64,000 nucleotides of DNA from Alnus glutinosa (GCF_958979055.1 NC_084886.1:1321001-1385000), one strand, 5' to 3'; shown: positions 1-12,757, counted from the stretch's first letter. Made by a program: numbers and translations. The notes: generated from the letters alone by a model not told the origin.

Positions 1-70
1 TTGAAAATTTATCTTTCCTTAACGGTCATATTTTCAAAATTTTCTCTTCTCAAGGGTCATAATTTTAAAA

Positions 71-253
71 GAATAATGATTTAATGCCACCTAAATATAC
101 AACTTTTCACCATCTTACTTATGTGGCAAGGTGGTCCCCCACTATTCTTTGAGTTTTTTTATTTTTTAAAAATAAATTAAGGTGGGGGACCACATTGCCA
201 CATAGACAAGGTGGTGAAAAGTTGTATATTTAGGTGGTAGTGAATCATTACTC
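71..253. mobile_element. Mutator-type MITE, 183 bp, 9-bp TSD
   Basis: The element is a fold-back: the left end gaataatgatttaatgccac is mirrored by a right end whose reverse complement starts gagtaatgattcactaccac, and the arms stay paired over about 75 bp. It is flanked by a perfect 9-bp direct repeat ATTTTAAAA (62-70 and 254-262), the usual target duplication of Mutator-like elements. It has no coding capacity. Identical copies lie in the other array units at 6106-6288 and 12150-12332. Confidence 0.85.
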
Positions 254-678
254 ATTTTAAAAACTATTTTTTTTTTCCTAATGGTCATATTTTGTAATTC
301 GTTTAGAGAGAGAGAGAGAAAGAAAGAGAAAGGAGAGGAGAAAAGAGCACAACGAAAGGAAAAAAAAAATTAAAAAAAAAATGAGAGGAGAGAATAATAG
401 AATAAAAAAAAAAAATTATTTTCTTTTATGTTTGGTGAGGGTGTGGTAAGCGCTATAGCAGCTCAACCTTTTTATTGTTGCTAAAATAACGCGCTAACCG
501 GATGTGAGTGATTTTTAACCCAAAATTGGTATAGGACTAGCCAAAATAACCTGTAGCAACTACCTCTTTTAGGGCGTTTGTAGTTTGATAAGGTATAGCA
601 AAAGTTTAGCTTTGGATATTGGCGGAGTTTGAGTTATTTATGAATAGCTTATCTTTCTTCTGGAGGGTTAGAGGACCA

Positions 679-849
679 AGAAATGCTACACTTTTTCAAT
701 TTTTTCTCTCTAAAAGTTGGTTTTCCAGTGATGTGTCACCATCCTATTAGATGGTGACACATTTCCAAAACAATATATCTCATGAGATGGTGATGCATAA
801 ATTAGAAACCAACTTCTAGATAAATTTTTTGAGAAAGTGTAGCATTTCT
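679..849. mobile_element. MITE with AGAAATGCTACACTTT termini, about 171 bp
   Basis: The left end agaaatgctacactttttc pairs with the right end gaaagtgtagcatttctc, and the inverted repeat continues through aagttggttt / aaaccaact. The middle holds a smaller fold-back (atgtgtcaccatc / gatggtgacacat). The flanks tagaggacca and catagaacca resemble each other and could be a decayed 9-10 bp target duplication. The array copies are at 6714-6884 and 12758-12928. A related end sequence is seen at 39234-39414. Confidence 0.7.
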
Positions 850-2656
850 CCATAGAACCAATCGGTGTTTTTGAGCTATAAAAACTCCTTAGTACATATA
901 TATGGGGTTCATTATGGAGCTTGTGCTACATTAAGAATGAGGCAGTAAAGGAAACAAAGAAAGTATGAATACAGAAAATTGCAGGTTTTATCTTAATGGA
1001 AAGCGCCCGAATAAGATTAAATTGCAGTTTTTATAAAAGTTGATTACATGTAATCAAAGTACATTACAATTTGTTTAGAAGAAAAGTAAATTACAATACA
1101 GCACACTGGTTCAATTCTATCAGTTGATACGAAAAGGTTAACACAAGATATATACACATACCCACTAGGACTTGGCTATTAGCCTATTAATGAGTATTGT
1201 GCAAAGGGCAAAGGGTAGACAAAAATAACAACAGCCAAAAAATTTGCAAAACATCCAAGGCTGTCAATCTATACGTGCACTATTTTTAATCTTTCTCTCT
1301 CTTTTATAATACAAGATTAGATTATGCCATATCATCTGTTGGGCCTGACTATCGAAGGACTTTTGAGGCCCGCTTACGATAGAGTTTGCTGGCCTGTCTA
1401 GGACATTGGGAAGCCCATCGGTCTAGCTCAAGGAACTGCCATGCTTCAGGACCAAAATACACTTATATCACGATAAGATGCATTATAGTCAATTTCCCAT
1501 TTCGCGCGAGGTCAGATAACTGCTTGACCACTAGGGATGTAAAGTCTACTGGTTATAACCGGCTGGTAATCAATAACGAGATACTAACCAGTAACAGGGT
1601 AATCGGTCCTATCAAAGAGCTTACTGATTTTAAAAAATATTGAAACCGATTATAACTGGTATAAGTAACTGGGTGTGTGTGTGTGTCTATATATATATAT
1701 ATATGATGTATTTATTTATTTAAGAAACTAAAATAAGAAAATTTAGGGTTTTACATTTTTACTTTCATTCCAACTTAGGCCAATATATTAGGCCAAAAAA
1801 GGTTGAAATGTTTTTTTAAATGGCTAAAAAAAATTTAAATTAAGCCCAAAAAGTAGACCTAAAAAACTTAATTTTTTAAAATTTTAGTTACCAGAGCCGG
1901 TTGGCGATTTTGGCCAATCAGTTACCCCTGGTTACGGTTACCGACTTTAGCCAATAACCGATAACCGTAACCAGGTTTTCATTATTACCGACCACACCAG
2001 TAAATCTCTCTCAATATTCTCATGGGAGAATCATCTACTCCATGAACAGAATCATCTACTAAATATTTCAAAGACAATGTTATAATTTTTTTAATAATAC
2101 TTTTTACAAACCGTGCCAATGTTCTCCATTTTTCTAATAAATAAAAGCTGCTCCATGTGACAATGCTATTATGAATGATTAAAAAAAAAAAAAGTATTTA
2201 AAGTAGAGAAACATTTAGAGAGTTTGTTGTTTGATGGTTTTAAAAAAGTGACAAACTAAAATCTTAAAAGTAAATTTTGAGAGTTAAATTTAAAATAATT
2301 ATGAAGAGGCCATTGTGAACGCTCTTTTGTACTTAATTAATGTTTAATGTAACCCGAATATAATTCCATTTGCAAAGTCATCGTGTTTGATCATTAGCAC
2401 AAATAGATTATATTTTATTAGTCCAAAAGCTGATAGAATCACACAGTAACTAAAGAAGTAAACTAGAGAACTCGAGTGTTATTGCATTTTTATGATTAAT
2501 TTTTGCAGCTTTAGGATTACCCAAAGTAATTAAGAACAATGAATCAAAATCATTGATCAGAGTTTCCCATTGATATTTATAAGCATACACAGTTCATCAA
2601 ACTTACAGTAAATGATTGGTAGGTAACTTTCAATTAACACTACAACTATATATATG

Positions 2657-5116
2657 TCAATTACGTACGTCAATCATGAGATCGTCATTGACTAGATCGA
2701 TATATACAAGACTCTGGACGTGGATGCTTTCATATATGTCAACCCCAAACAACCTGATACGTTTCTCGGACACTGTTTTCAGAATCCTCGCCGCTTTGTT
2801 TGGAGGACTATGAGCTTTATACTGGAGCGCCGACGAGTCAATAACTGTCAACAACGCAGCCAATGGGTTCAGAACGGCATCCGACGATATATTCCAACGT
2901 TTTGTTTTGTTCATCACTTTCAGCGTCAGAATAATACTGCTCCGGTTTCGAAATCTCCTCTGGGTTGCTTGGTGGAGAACCGGTAGTCAACTCGACTACG
3001 TACATTTTAAATTTATAACTTGAACTAATTCGCAATAGTACGAATCAATTGTACTATAGTAAGGGTTATCGAACCACATAGATTGGGGGTTATTTTGCGT
3101 AGTGGGATATTCAAAAGAACGTATTTAATCTAACTTTGAAATAAAAATAAAAGTAAAGATTGTAGAATTGAAGCTACAACGAGTAAAGTAAAGAAAAGCG
3201 GAAATTGAAAATAAACTTAAAAAGAAACTTAGGGTATTGATCTTATTCAATCCTCAACCAATAAAATGCTTAAAGTCTATATGGATTTTCCTAACGTGCA
3301 TGATATGAGCGCGTAATGGGCGTCAACCATTACGACGACCTCGGCATAAAAATACTTTAGTTAAGACGTAATGTAAAACACCTAGTTTTACATTAAACAA
3401 CTCCACGTAAAGATTTAAACTACAATCGAAAAACGTTTACACTACCAAAAGTGTAAAGTGATTAATGTTCCCTAACTTACTACTCTATAAAACATCATAA
3501 TAAGCATACATAATACGTGAAAACTCTAACTAGGCCACAATGATAAAATATCTAGTTTCACACTGATCTATTTCAAGTAAAAGTTACACTACAATTGAAA
3601 ATCATTTTATACTATCAAAAGTGTGAAACAACCGATGCTCCCTAGCATACCTTATAAGGTGACTCTAATAGGTAAACACACATTATGTCAAATAAAACCA
3701 TTGCAAAAGACATCGTTCTTTTTCAAGAACGTTGATTTTATTCATGAATCTAAGAAAACTCATGGACAAGCTTAACTCTTTTTCATGAATAAATGGATTG
3801 GAATATTGAAGACAAAACCTTTTAGCATGGGTTTTGCAATCCTCTAACCCTTCACAATCATCAAATATCTCAAGAAAATCTTAAAAACATTAAGAACACT
3901 TTATGGTTTTTGGAAAAAATTTTGATCAAACCCTAAGAACTAATTTAGCTATGCATAATTGAATCTAATCTAAGCATGAAATCTATGGAAAACAGTAAAG
4001 AAGCAAGAAGAAAATGAATAAAAAACAACTATATTAAAATTATAAAATTCGGATTACAAAAAGAAAATAAACTTAAGCTAGAACATTAAGAACAAAGAGG
4101 AAAAAGATAAAGAAATTGCTTTCTGGATTTTGGCCCAAAGAACGTGCATCAAAGGAATTACAAAACACTAAAAATTAAGTGATACACCTAAGACAATCCG
4201 AAACCCCAAAAGATGCATAAACTAAACCTAAATTCTAATTCCATATATATAAGAATTTGGATTTACAAAAGAAGCCATCAAGAATCAATTTGGGCCACAC
4301 AAACAGAGCTGGTCGCCGTTAATTTCTGTCCATAGAACTCAACTTTTGATTTAGATCGCATAAAGATTTGAAAATATCTGGACCTTCTAGAAGATGCGAA
4401 GTCGATCGATCTTTATATGCTCTGAGAATCGATCAATCGCATCTGGATGCGATCGAAGTTGAGTCGACTGAAAGTTGATCGATTGAGTTATTGGCTGTAC
4501 AAATAATTGATCGATCGAAATGCCTTGGATGATTTTTCTTCTTTTCAAGATTAACCTCGAACTCTGAAAATGACCAAATTGTCCTTGATATATTTTCAGG
4601 TCTAATTCAAGTGTTTTGAACTAGATTTCAACTAAGACTTGAAAATAAGACATAACACAAAACTACAACAAAACGTTATACATACAACACAAACTAGGCA
4701 TAACAAATGTAAATTAAGGGGTCTTGAATAGAATATTTCAAGACTTATCAAGAACTATCAGCAAAAGATTCGAGTTCTATTGTTTGGGTAGTTGGTGAAG
4801 AACTATCGCAACCAGATTGGAGTTCTTCTTTTTGGGCAGCAAAGTTCAGATCAACCTCCAGCGCTATGTTTGGTGAACTGCCATCAGACTGGAGCTCCAA
4901 GTCCAACGGCATAGTAATAACATGATGCGCCGCTTTGTTCGGCAGACCATCAACATCATATTTAAACTCTACGGCCGATATCTTTGGAATTTTCGCGGCC
5001 TTCTTTGGATGATCATGACTAACAGATGGAAACTCCGGGAAGTTCACCGAAGGAGACGATGCCTGCTCGATAGGCACGTCGTTCTCGTCAAATCTTGGAG
5101 AGCACGAGCGTTTCAT
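2657..5116 (-). pseudogene. Gene remnant split by an LTR-like insertion (copy 1); unknown family
   Basis: An ATG at 5116 opens a 122-codon frame that ends at 4748 inside transposon sequence. It is serine- and acid-rich, with basic KRSC near the start and LDLEL at residues 71-75, an EAR-like pattern. Deleting 3027-4751 together with one copy of the repeated GAACTA brings the frame straight into a second coding block (3021 downwards: SSYKFKMYVVELTTGSPP...). That block breaks by a frameshift near 2910; the neighbouring frame (2917-2657) continues with PPNKAARILKTVSEK and then RLFGV at 2755-2741, a motif known from plant repressor proteins (RAV/NGATHA B3 proteins, class B HSFs). I recognise no DNA-binding domain. 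The most likely reading is an inactivated gene. An intron or alternative splicing across the frameshift is possible. The second copy is at 8692-11151. Confidence 0.5.
3027..4751 (-). mobile_element. LTR-like insertion, about 1.72 kb, no coding (copy 1)
   Basis: The insertion is bounded by GAACTA at 3022-3027 and 4752-4757, read as a 5-6 bp target duplication; an exact boundary within a few bases is uncertain. Read on the minus strand it begins TTGATAAGTCTTGAAATATT and has no frame above about 60 codons. It contains repeated gatcgatcg-like stretches (4390-4520). The lack of coding sequence and the size suit a solo LTR or a small non-autonomous LTR element. I saw no internal primer-binding site. 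A short inverted repeat (atagtac ... gtactat) lies near the left end at 3035-3056. Confidence 0.6.
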
Positions 5117-5120
5117 GGCT

Positions 5121-5289
5121 TAGGGTTTTGAAGAGGCTGTGTAGGGGGAGTTTAGGGTTTGATTGCGTAGAGAGATTTTATGGTTTGCATTAGGCTAGGG
5201 TTTTCATGGGAGATATATATGTGACCGACCGATGTGAAATTTTCACGTGACCCAGGCCATTAACTGGACGCCACGCAAAATATCACGTG
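5121..5289 (-). promoter_or_regulatory. Telo-box trio and G-boxes upstream of the split gene
   Basis: Read on the minus strand, three AAACCCTA telo-boxes lie directly upstream of the ATG at 5116 (plus-strand TAGGGTTT at 5121, 5153 and 5196). Further upstream are two CACGTG G-boxes (5244-5249, 5284-5289) and a TATA-like atatatat near 5211-5219. Telo-boxes are typical of promoters and leaders of plant growth-related and ribosomal genes. The arrangement suggests that the remnant once had, or still has, a real promoter. It is repeated at +6035 (about 11156-11324). Confidence 0.5.
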
Positions 5290-5373
5290 ACTCAGAATAA
5301 TTGGTTCGATCCTAATTATTAAGCTCGTACGTATATGTTTAGCGTGCTTAATTGCTGAACCATTTAATTTTTT

Positions 5374-5532
5374 TTTTTTTTTGACATGTCCACACAAGAG
5401 GGAGGAGGGCGGATTTGACATGTCCACACAAGAGGGGAAGAGGGGATTCGAACTAGTGACCTCTGCTTCATGAGACGTGGTTTCCAGCCGATTCTTTTAT
5501 TTTTTTTAACTCTTTAATTTTGTACTTCGTCT

Positions 5533-5595
<63 letters not shown>
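5374..5595. repeat. SINE-like tail with B-box-like motif, then (AT)n
   Basis: Two direct copies of gacatgtccacacaagagg (5384 and 5417) precede a sequence whose reverse complement contains ggtcactagttcgaatccc, close to a tRNA-type B box. This pattern is common at the ends of plant short retroelements. An AT microsatellite follows at 5536-5595 and a long poly-T at about 5753-5790. The unit-2 copies of both simple repeats differ in length (AT tract at 11570-11637). Confidence 0.4.
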
Positions 5596-5597
<2 letters not shown>

Positions 5598-5752
5598 CTT
5601 ACGAAGAATTTTTAGTGTCTTTTCAGTTTTACTATAATGTTGGTCATAGCTGTGCTATTGCAATTATTCAATTAATGCATCTGTTAATTACAATATATAT
5701 CCATCACAAACGTGAATTAGGATATGTATAGGGGCTCCCCTTTTTTCTTTAT

Positions 5753-5795
<43 letters not shown>

Positions 5796-6105
5796 CAGGC
5801 CTATATTGTCTTTATAATATTGACAATGATATGGTAGTAGTTTTAGAATTATTTGAGCCCGTAGGAGATTTCTTTTGGGTTATTTACCATTGACATCCAG
5901 CTCATCAATTTTTCTCTCTATTTTAGTTGAAATTCACAATTTTTTTTCCCCGCTATTTTAACTATCGGTTTTTATTATTCTATTTAAATATTATTTCTTA
6001 AGGTTTTCTTTATTTTTTCTCCAACAATCGTATTTTTGAAAATTTATCTTTCCTTAACGGTCATATTTTCAAAATTTTCTCTTCTCAAGGGTCATAATTT
6101 TAAAA

Positions 6106-6288
6106 GAATAATGATTTAATGCCACCTAAATATACAACTTTTCACCATCTTACTTATGTGGCAAGGTGGTCCCCCACTATTCTTTGAGTTTTTTTATTTT
6201 TTAAAAATAAATTAAGGTGGGGGACCACATTGCCACATAGACAAGGTGGTGAAAAGTTGTATATTTAGGTGGTAGTGAATCATTACTC
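6106..6288. mobile_element. Mutator-type MITE (array copy 2)
   Basis: This is the same element as at 71-253, including the flanking ATTTTAAAA duplication, carried along by the 6-kb duplication. Confidence 0.85.
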
Positions 6289-6713
6289 ATTTTAAAAACT
6301 ATTTTTTTTTTCCTAATGGTCATATTTTGTAATTCGTTTAGAGAGAGAGAGAGAAAGAAAGAGAAAGGAGAGGAGAAAAGAGCACAACGAAAGGAAAAAA
6401 AAAATTAAAAAAAAAATGAGAGGAGAGAATAATAGAATAAAAAAAAAAAATTATTTTCTTTTATGTTTGGTGAGGGTGTGGTAAGCGCTATAGCAGCTCA
6501 ACCTTTTTATTGTTGCTAAAATAACGCGCTAACCGGATGTGAGTGATTTTTAACCCAAAATTGGTATAGGACTAGCCAAAATAACCTGTAGCAACTACCT
6601 CTTTTAGGGCGTTTGTAGTTTGATAAGGTATAGCAAAAGTTTAGCTTTGGATATTGGCGGAGTTTGAGTTATTTATGAATAGCTTATCTTTCTTCTGGAG
6701 GGTTAGAGGACCA

Positions 6714-6884
6714 AGAAATGCTACACTTTTTCAATTTTTTCTCTCTAAAAGTTGGTTTTCCAGTGATGTGTCACCATCCTATTAGATGGTGACACATTTC
6801 CAAAACAATATATCTCATGAGATGGTGATGCATAAATTAGAAACCAACTTCTAGATAAATTTTTTGAGAAAGTGTAGCATTTCT
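6714..6884. mobile_element. MITE with AGAAATGCTACAC termini (array copy 2)
   Basis: This is the same element as at 679-849, carried along by the 6-kb duplication. Confidence 0.7.
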
Positions 6885-8691
6885 CCATAGAACCAATCGG
6901 TGTTTTTGAGCTATAAAAACTCCTTAGTACATATATATGGGGTTCATTATGGAGCTTGTGCTACATTAAGAATGAGGCAGTAAAGGAAACAAAGAAAGTA
7001 TGAATACAGAAAATTGCAGGTTTTATCTTAATGGAAAGCGCCCGAATAAGATTAAATTGCAGTTTTTATAAAAGTTGATTACATGTAATCAAAGTACATT
7101 ACAATTTGTTTAGAAGAAAAGTAAATTACAATACAGCACACTGGTTCAATTCTATCAGTTGATACGAAAAGGTTAACACAAGATATATACACATACCCAC
7201 TAGGACTTGGCTATTAGCCTATTAATGAGTATTGTGCAAAGGGCAAAGGGTAGACAAAAATAACAACAGCCAAAAAATTTGCAAAACATCCAAGGCTGTC
7301 AATCTATACGTGCACTATTTTTAATCTTTCTCTCTCTTTTATAATACAAGATTAGATTATGCCATATCATCTGTTGGGCCTGACTATCGAAGGACTTTTG
7401 AGGCCCGCTTACGATAGAGTTTGCTGGCCTGTCTAGGACATTGGGAAGCCCATCGGTCTAGCTCAAGGAACTGCCATGCTTCAGGACCAAAATACACTTA
7501 TATCACGATAAGATGCATTATAGTCAATTTCCCATTTCGCGCGAGGTCAGATAACTGCTTGACCACTAGGGATGTAAAGTCTACTGGTTATAACCGGCTG
7601 GTAATCAATAACGAGATACTAACCAGTAACAGGGTAATCGGTCCTATCAAAGAGCTTACTGATTTTAAAAAATATTGAAACCGATTATAACTGGTATAAG
7701 TAACTGGGTGTGTGTGTGTGTCTATATATATATATATATGATGTATTTATTTATTTAAGAAACTAAAATAAGAAAATTTAGGGTTTTACATTTTTACTTT
7801 CATTCCAACTTAGGCCAATATATTAGGCCAAAAAAGGTTGAAATGTTTTTTTAAATGGCTAAAAAAAATTTAAATTAAGCCCAAAAAGTAGACCTAAAAA
7901 ACTTAATTTTTTAAAATTTTAGTTACCAGAGCCGGTTGGCGATTTTGGCCAATCAGTTACCCCTGGTTACGGTTACCGACTTTAGCCAATAACCGATAAC
8001 CGTAACCAGGTTTTCATTATTACCGACCACACCAGTAAATCTCTCTCAATATTCTCATGGGAGAATCATCTACTCCATGAACAGAATCATCTACTAAATA
8101 TTTCAAAGACAATGTTATAATTTTTTTAATAATACTTTTTACAAACCGTGCCAATGTTCTCCATTTTTCTAATAAATAAAAGCTGCTCCATGTGACAATG
8201 CTATTATGAATGATTAAAAAAAAAAAAAGTATTTAAAGTAGAGAAACATTTAGAGAGTTTGTTGTTTGATGGTTTTAAAAAAGTGACAAACTAAAATCTT
8301 AAAAGTAAATTTTGAGAGTTAAATTTAAAATAATTATGAAGAGGCCATTGTGAACGCTCTTTTGTACTTAATTAATGTTTAATGTAACCCGAATATAATT
8401 CCATTTGCAAAGTCATCGTGTTTGATCATTAGCACAAATAGATTATATTTTATTAGTCCAAAAGCTGATAGAATCACACAGTAACTAAAGAAGTAAACTA
8501 GAGAACTCGAGTGTTATTGCATTTTTATGATTAATTTTTGCAGCTTTAGGATTACCCAAAGTAATTAAGAACAATGAATCAAAATCATTGATCAGAGTTT
8601 CCCATTGATATTTATAAGCATACACAGTTCATCAAACTTACAGTAAATGATTGGTAGGTAACTTTCAATTAACACTACAACTATATATATG

Positions 8692-11151
8692 TCAATTACG
8701 TACGTCAATCATGAGATCGTCATTGACTAGATCGATATATACAAGACTCTGGACGTGGATGCTTTCATATATGTCAACCCCAAACAACCTGATACGTTTC
8801 TCGGACACTGTTTTCAGAATCCTCGCCGCTTTGTTTGGAGGACTATGAGCTTTATACTGGAGCGCCGACGAGTCAATAACTGTCAACAACGCAGCCAATG
8901 GGTTCAGAACGGCATCCGACGATATATTCCAACGTTTTGTTTTGTTCATCACTTTCAGCGTCAGAATAATACTGCTCCGGTTTCGAAATCTCCTCTGGGT
9001 TGCTTGGTGGAGAACCGGTAGTCAACTCGACTACGTACATTTTAAATTTATAACTTGAACTAATTCGCAATAGTACGAATCAATTGTACTATAGTAAGGG
9101 TTATCGAACCACATAGATTGGGGGTTATTTTGCGTAGTGGGATATTCAAAAGAACGTATTTAATCTAACTTTGAAATAAAAATAAAAGTAAAGATTGTAG
9201 AATTGAAGCTACAACGAGTAAAGTAAAGAAAAGCGGAAATTGAAAATAAACTTAAAAAGAAACTTAGGGTATTGATCTTATTCAATCCTCAACCAATAAA
9301 ATGCTTAAAGTCTATATGGATTTTCCTAACGTGCATGATATGAGCGCGTAATGGGCGTCAACCATTACGACGACCTCGGCATAAAAATACTTTAGTTAAG
9401 ACGTAATGTAAAACACCTAGTTTTACATTAAACAACTCCACGTAAAGATTTAAACTACAATCGAAAAACGTTTACACTACCAAAAGTGTAAAGTGATTAA
9501 TGTTCCCTAACTTACTACTCTATAAAACATCATAATAAGCATACATAATACGTGAAAACTCTAACTAGGCCACAATGATAAAATATCTAGTTTCACACTG
9601 ATCTATTTCAAGTAAAAGTTACACTACAATTGAAAATCATTTTATACTATCAAAAGTGTGAAACAACCGATGCTCCCTAGCATACCTTATAAGGTGACTC
9701 TAATAGGTAAACACACATTATGTCAAATAAAACCATTGCAAAAGACATCGTTCTTTTTCAAGAACGTTGATTTTATTCATGAATCTAAGAAAACTCATGG
9801 ACAAGCTTAACTCTTTTTCATGAATAAATGGATTGGAATATTGAAGACAAAACCTTTTAGCATGGGTTTTGCAATCCTCTAACCCTTCACAATCATCAAA
9901 TATCTCAAGAAAATCTTAAAAACATTAAGAACACTTTATGGTTTTTGGAGAAAATTTTGATCAAACCCTAAGAACTAATTTAGCTATGCATAATTGAATC
10001 TAATCTAAGCATGAAATCTATGGAAAACAGTAAAGAAGCAAGAAGAAAATGAATAAAAAACAACTATATTAAAATTATAAAATTCGGATTACAAAAAGAA
10101 AATAAACTTAAGCTAGAACATTAAGAACAAAGAGGAAAAAGATAAAGAAATTGCTTTCTGGATTTTGGCCCAAAGAACGTGCATCAAAGGAATTACAAAA
10201 CACTAAAAATTAAGTGATACACCTAAGACAATCCGAAACCCCAAAAGATGCATAAACTAAACCTAAATTCTAATTCCATATATATAAGAATTTGGATTTA
10301 CAAAAGAAGCCATCAAGAATCAATTTGGGCCACACAAACAGAGCTGGTCGCCGTTAATTTCTGTCCATAGAACTCAACTTTTGATTTAGATCGCATAAAG
10401 ATTTGAAAATATCTGGACCTTCTAGAAGATGCGAAGTCGATCGATCTTTATATGCTCTGAGAATCGATCAATCGCATCTGGATGCGATCGAAGTTGAGTC
10501 GACTGAAAGTTGATCGATTGAGTTATTGGCTGTACAAATAATTGATCGATCGAAATGCCTTGGATGATTTTTCTTCTTTTCAAGATTAACCTCGAACTCT
10601 GAAAATGACCAAATTGTCCTTGATATATTTTCAGGTCTAATTCAAGTGTTTTGAACTAGATTTCAACTAAGACTTGAAAATAAGACATAACACAAAACTA
10701 CAACAAAACGTTATACATACAACACAAACTAGGCATAACAAATGTAAATTAAGGGGTCTTGAATAGAATATTTCAAGACTTATCAAGAACTATCAGCAAA
10801 AGATTCGAGTTCTATTGTTTGGGTAGTTGGTGAAGAACTATCGCAACCAGATTGGAGTTCTTCTTTTTGGGCAGCAAAGTTCAGATCAACCTCCAGCGCT
10901 ATGTTTGGTGAACTGCCATCAGACTGGAGCTCCAAGTCCAACGGCATAGTAATAACATGATGCGCCGCTTTGTTCGGCAGACCATCAACATCATATTTAA
11001 ACTCTACGGCCGATATCTTTGGAATTTTCGCGGCCTTCTTTGGATGATCATGACTAACAGATGGAAACTCCGGGAAGTTCACCGAAGGAGACGATGCCTG
11101 CTCGATAGGCACGTCGTTCTCGTCAAATCTTGGAGAGCACGAGCGTTTCAT
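8692..11151 (-). pseudogene. Gene remnant split by an LTR-like insertion (copy 2)
   Basis: This is the second copy of the remnant at 2657-5116. Its reading frames translate identically: 122 codons from 11151, and the RLFGV block at 8692-8952 with the same frameshift. Sharing the same defects shows that the gene was already broken before it was duplicated. Telo-boxes and G-boxes are again present upstream. Confidence 0.5.
9062..10786 (-). mobile_element. LTR-like insertion (copy 2)
   Basis: This is the copy of the insertion at 3027-4751, flanked by the same GAACTA repeats (9057-9062 and 10787-10792). One base difference was seen (ggagaaaat here, ggaaaaaat in copy 1). Confidence 0.6.
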
Positions 11152-11566
11152 GGCTTAGGGTTTTGAAGAGGCTGTGTAGGGGGAGTTTAGGGTTTGATTG
11201 CGTAGAGAGATTTTATGGTTTGCATTAGGCTAGGGTTTTCATGGGAGATATATATGTGACCGACCGATGTGAAATTTTCACGTGACCCAGGCCATTAACT
11301 GGACGCCACGCAAAATATCACGTGACTCAGAATAATTGGTTCGATCCTAATTATTAAGCTCGTACGTATATGTTTAGCGTGCTTAATTGCTGAACCATTT
11401 AATTTTTTTTTTTTTTGACATGTCCACACAAGAGGGAGGAGGGCGGATTTGACATGTCCACACAAGAGGGGAAGAGGGGATTCGAACTAGTGACCTCTGC
11501 TTCATGAGACGTGGTTTCCAGCCGATTCTTTTATTTTTTTTAACTCTTTAATTTTGTACTTCGTCT

Positions 11567-11639
<73 letters not shown>

Positions 11640-11794
11640 CTTACGAAGAATTTTTAGTGTCTTTTCAGTTTTACTATAATGTTGGTCATAGCTGTGCTAT
11701 TGCAATTATTCAATTAATGCATCTGTTAATTACAATATATATCCATCACAAACGTGAATTAGGATATGTATAGGGGCTCCCCTTTTTTCTTTAT

Positions 11795-11839
<45 letters not shown>

Positions 11840-12149
11840 CAGGCCTATATTGTCTTTATAATATTGACAATGATATGGTAGTAGTTTTAGAATTATTTGA
11901 GCCCGTAGGAGATTTCTTTTGGGTTATTTACCATTGACATCCAGCTCATCAATTTTTCTCTCTATTTTAGTTGAAATTCACAATTTTTTTTCCCCGCTAT
12001 TTTAACTATCGGTTTTTATTATTCTATTTAAATATTATTTCTTAAGGTTTTCTTTATTTTTTCTCCAACAATCATATTTTTGAAAATTTATCTTTCCTTA
12101 ACGGTCATATTTTCAAAATTTTCTCTTCTCAAGGGTCATAATTTTAAAA

Positions 12150-12332
12150 GAATAATGATTTAATGCCACCTAAATATACAACTTTTCACCATCTTACTTA
12201 TGTGGCAAGGTGGTCCCCCACTATTCTTTGAGTTTTTTTATTTTTTAAAAATAAATTAAGGTGGGGGACCACATTGCCACATAGACAAGGTGGTGAAAAG
12301 TTGTATATTTAGGTGGTAGTGAATCATTACTC
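12150..12332. mobile_element. Mutator-type MITE (array copy 3)
   Basis: This is the third occurrence of the element at 71-253, inside the last 1247 bp of unit 2. Confidence 0.85.
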
Positions 12333-12757
12333 ATTTTAAAAACTATTTTTTTTTTCCTAATGGTCATATTTTGTAATTCGTTTAGAGAGAGAGAGAGAAA
12401 GAAAGAGAAAGGAGAGGAGAAAAGAGCACAACGAAAGGAAAAAAAAAATTAAAAAAAAAATGAGAGGAGAGAATAATAGAATAAAAAAAAAAAATTATTT
12501 TCTTTTATGTTTGGTGAGGGTGTGGTAAGCGCTATAGCAGCTCAACCTTTTTATTGTTGCTAAAATAACGCGCTAACCGGATGTGAGTGATTTTTAACCC
12601 AAAATTGGTATAGGACTAGCCAAAATAACCTGTAGCAACTACCTCTTTTAGGGCGTTTGTAGTTTGATAAGGTATAGCAAAAGTTTAGCTTTGGATATTG
12701 GCGGAGTTTGAGTTATTTATGAATAGCTTATCTTTCTTCTGGAGGGTTAGAGGACCA

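Larger units (their letters stand above)
1..1247. repeat. End of tandem-array unit 0 (partial)
   Basis: These bases recur at 6036-7282 and 12080-13326. The third occurrence stops at 13326, where the sequence changes to unique DNA (aatttgc then tagattacc, against aatttgc then aaaacatcc in the other copies). Taking that as the unit border, this segment is the tail of a unit that starts before the window. It contains two MITEs (71-253 and 679-849) and purine-rich tracts, and no convincing gene. Confidence 0.9.
1248..7282. repeat. Tandem-array unit 1 (6035 bp)
   Basis: A whole repeat unit. Every landmark recurs 6035 bp further on (for example 1386 and 7421, 4748 and 10783). The unit contains, left to right: a degenerate region rich in ggttataaccgg-like inverted motifs (about 1525-2010, possibly a non-autonomous transposon); a minus-strand gene remnant (2657-5116) split by an LTR-like insertion; telo-box and G-box motifs upstream of that gene; a SINE-like tail with an AT microsatellite and long poly-T; and the two MITEs at 6106 and 6714. 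I noticed only about one substitution (around 3910) and length changes in simple repeats between units 1 and 2. Confidence 0.92.

Noticed and set aside
1386..1643. 85-codon plus frame, repeated at 7421
   Set aside because: Identical only because the whole unit is duplicated. It has no family features and lies in transposon-like sequence.
5440..5470. tRNA gene suggested by a gttcgaatccc-like B box
   Set aside because: No acceptor stem, A box or cloverleaf could be formed; it fits a retroelement tail.
11567..11773. 68-codon frame starting with alternating Ile/Tyr
   Set aside because: It is the translation of an AT microsatellite; the unit-1 copy of the tract has another length, so the frame is not conserved.
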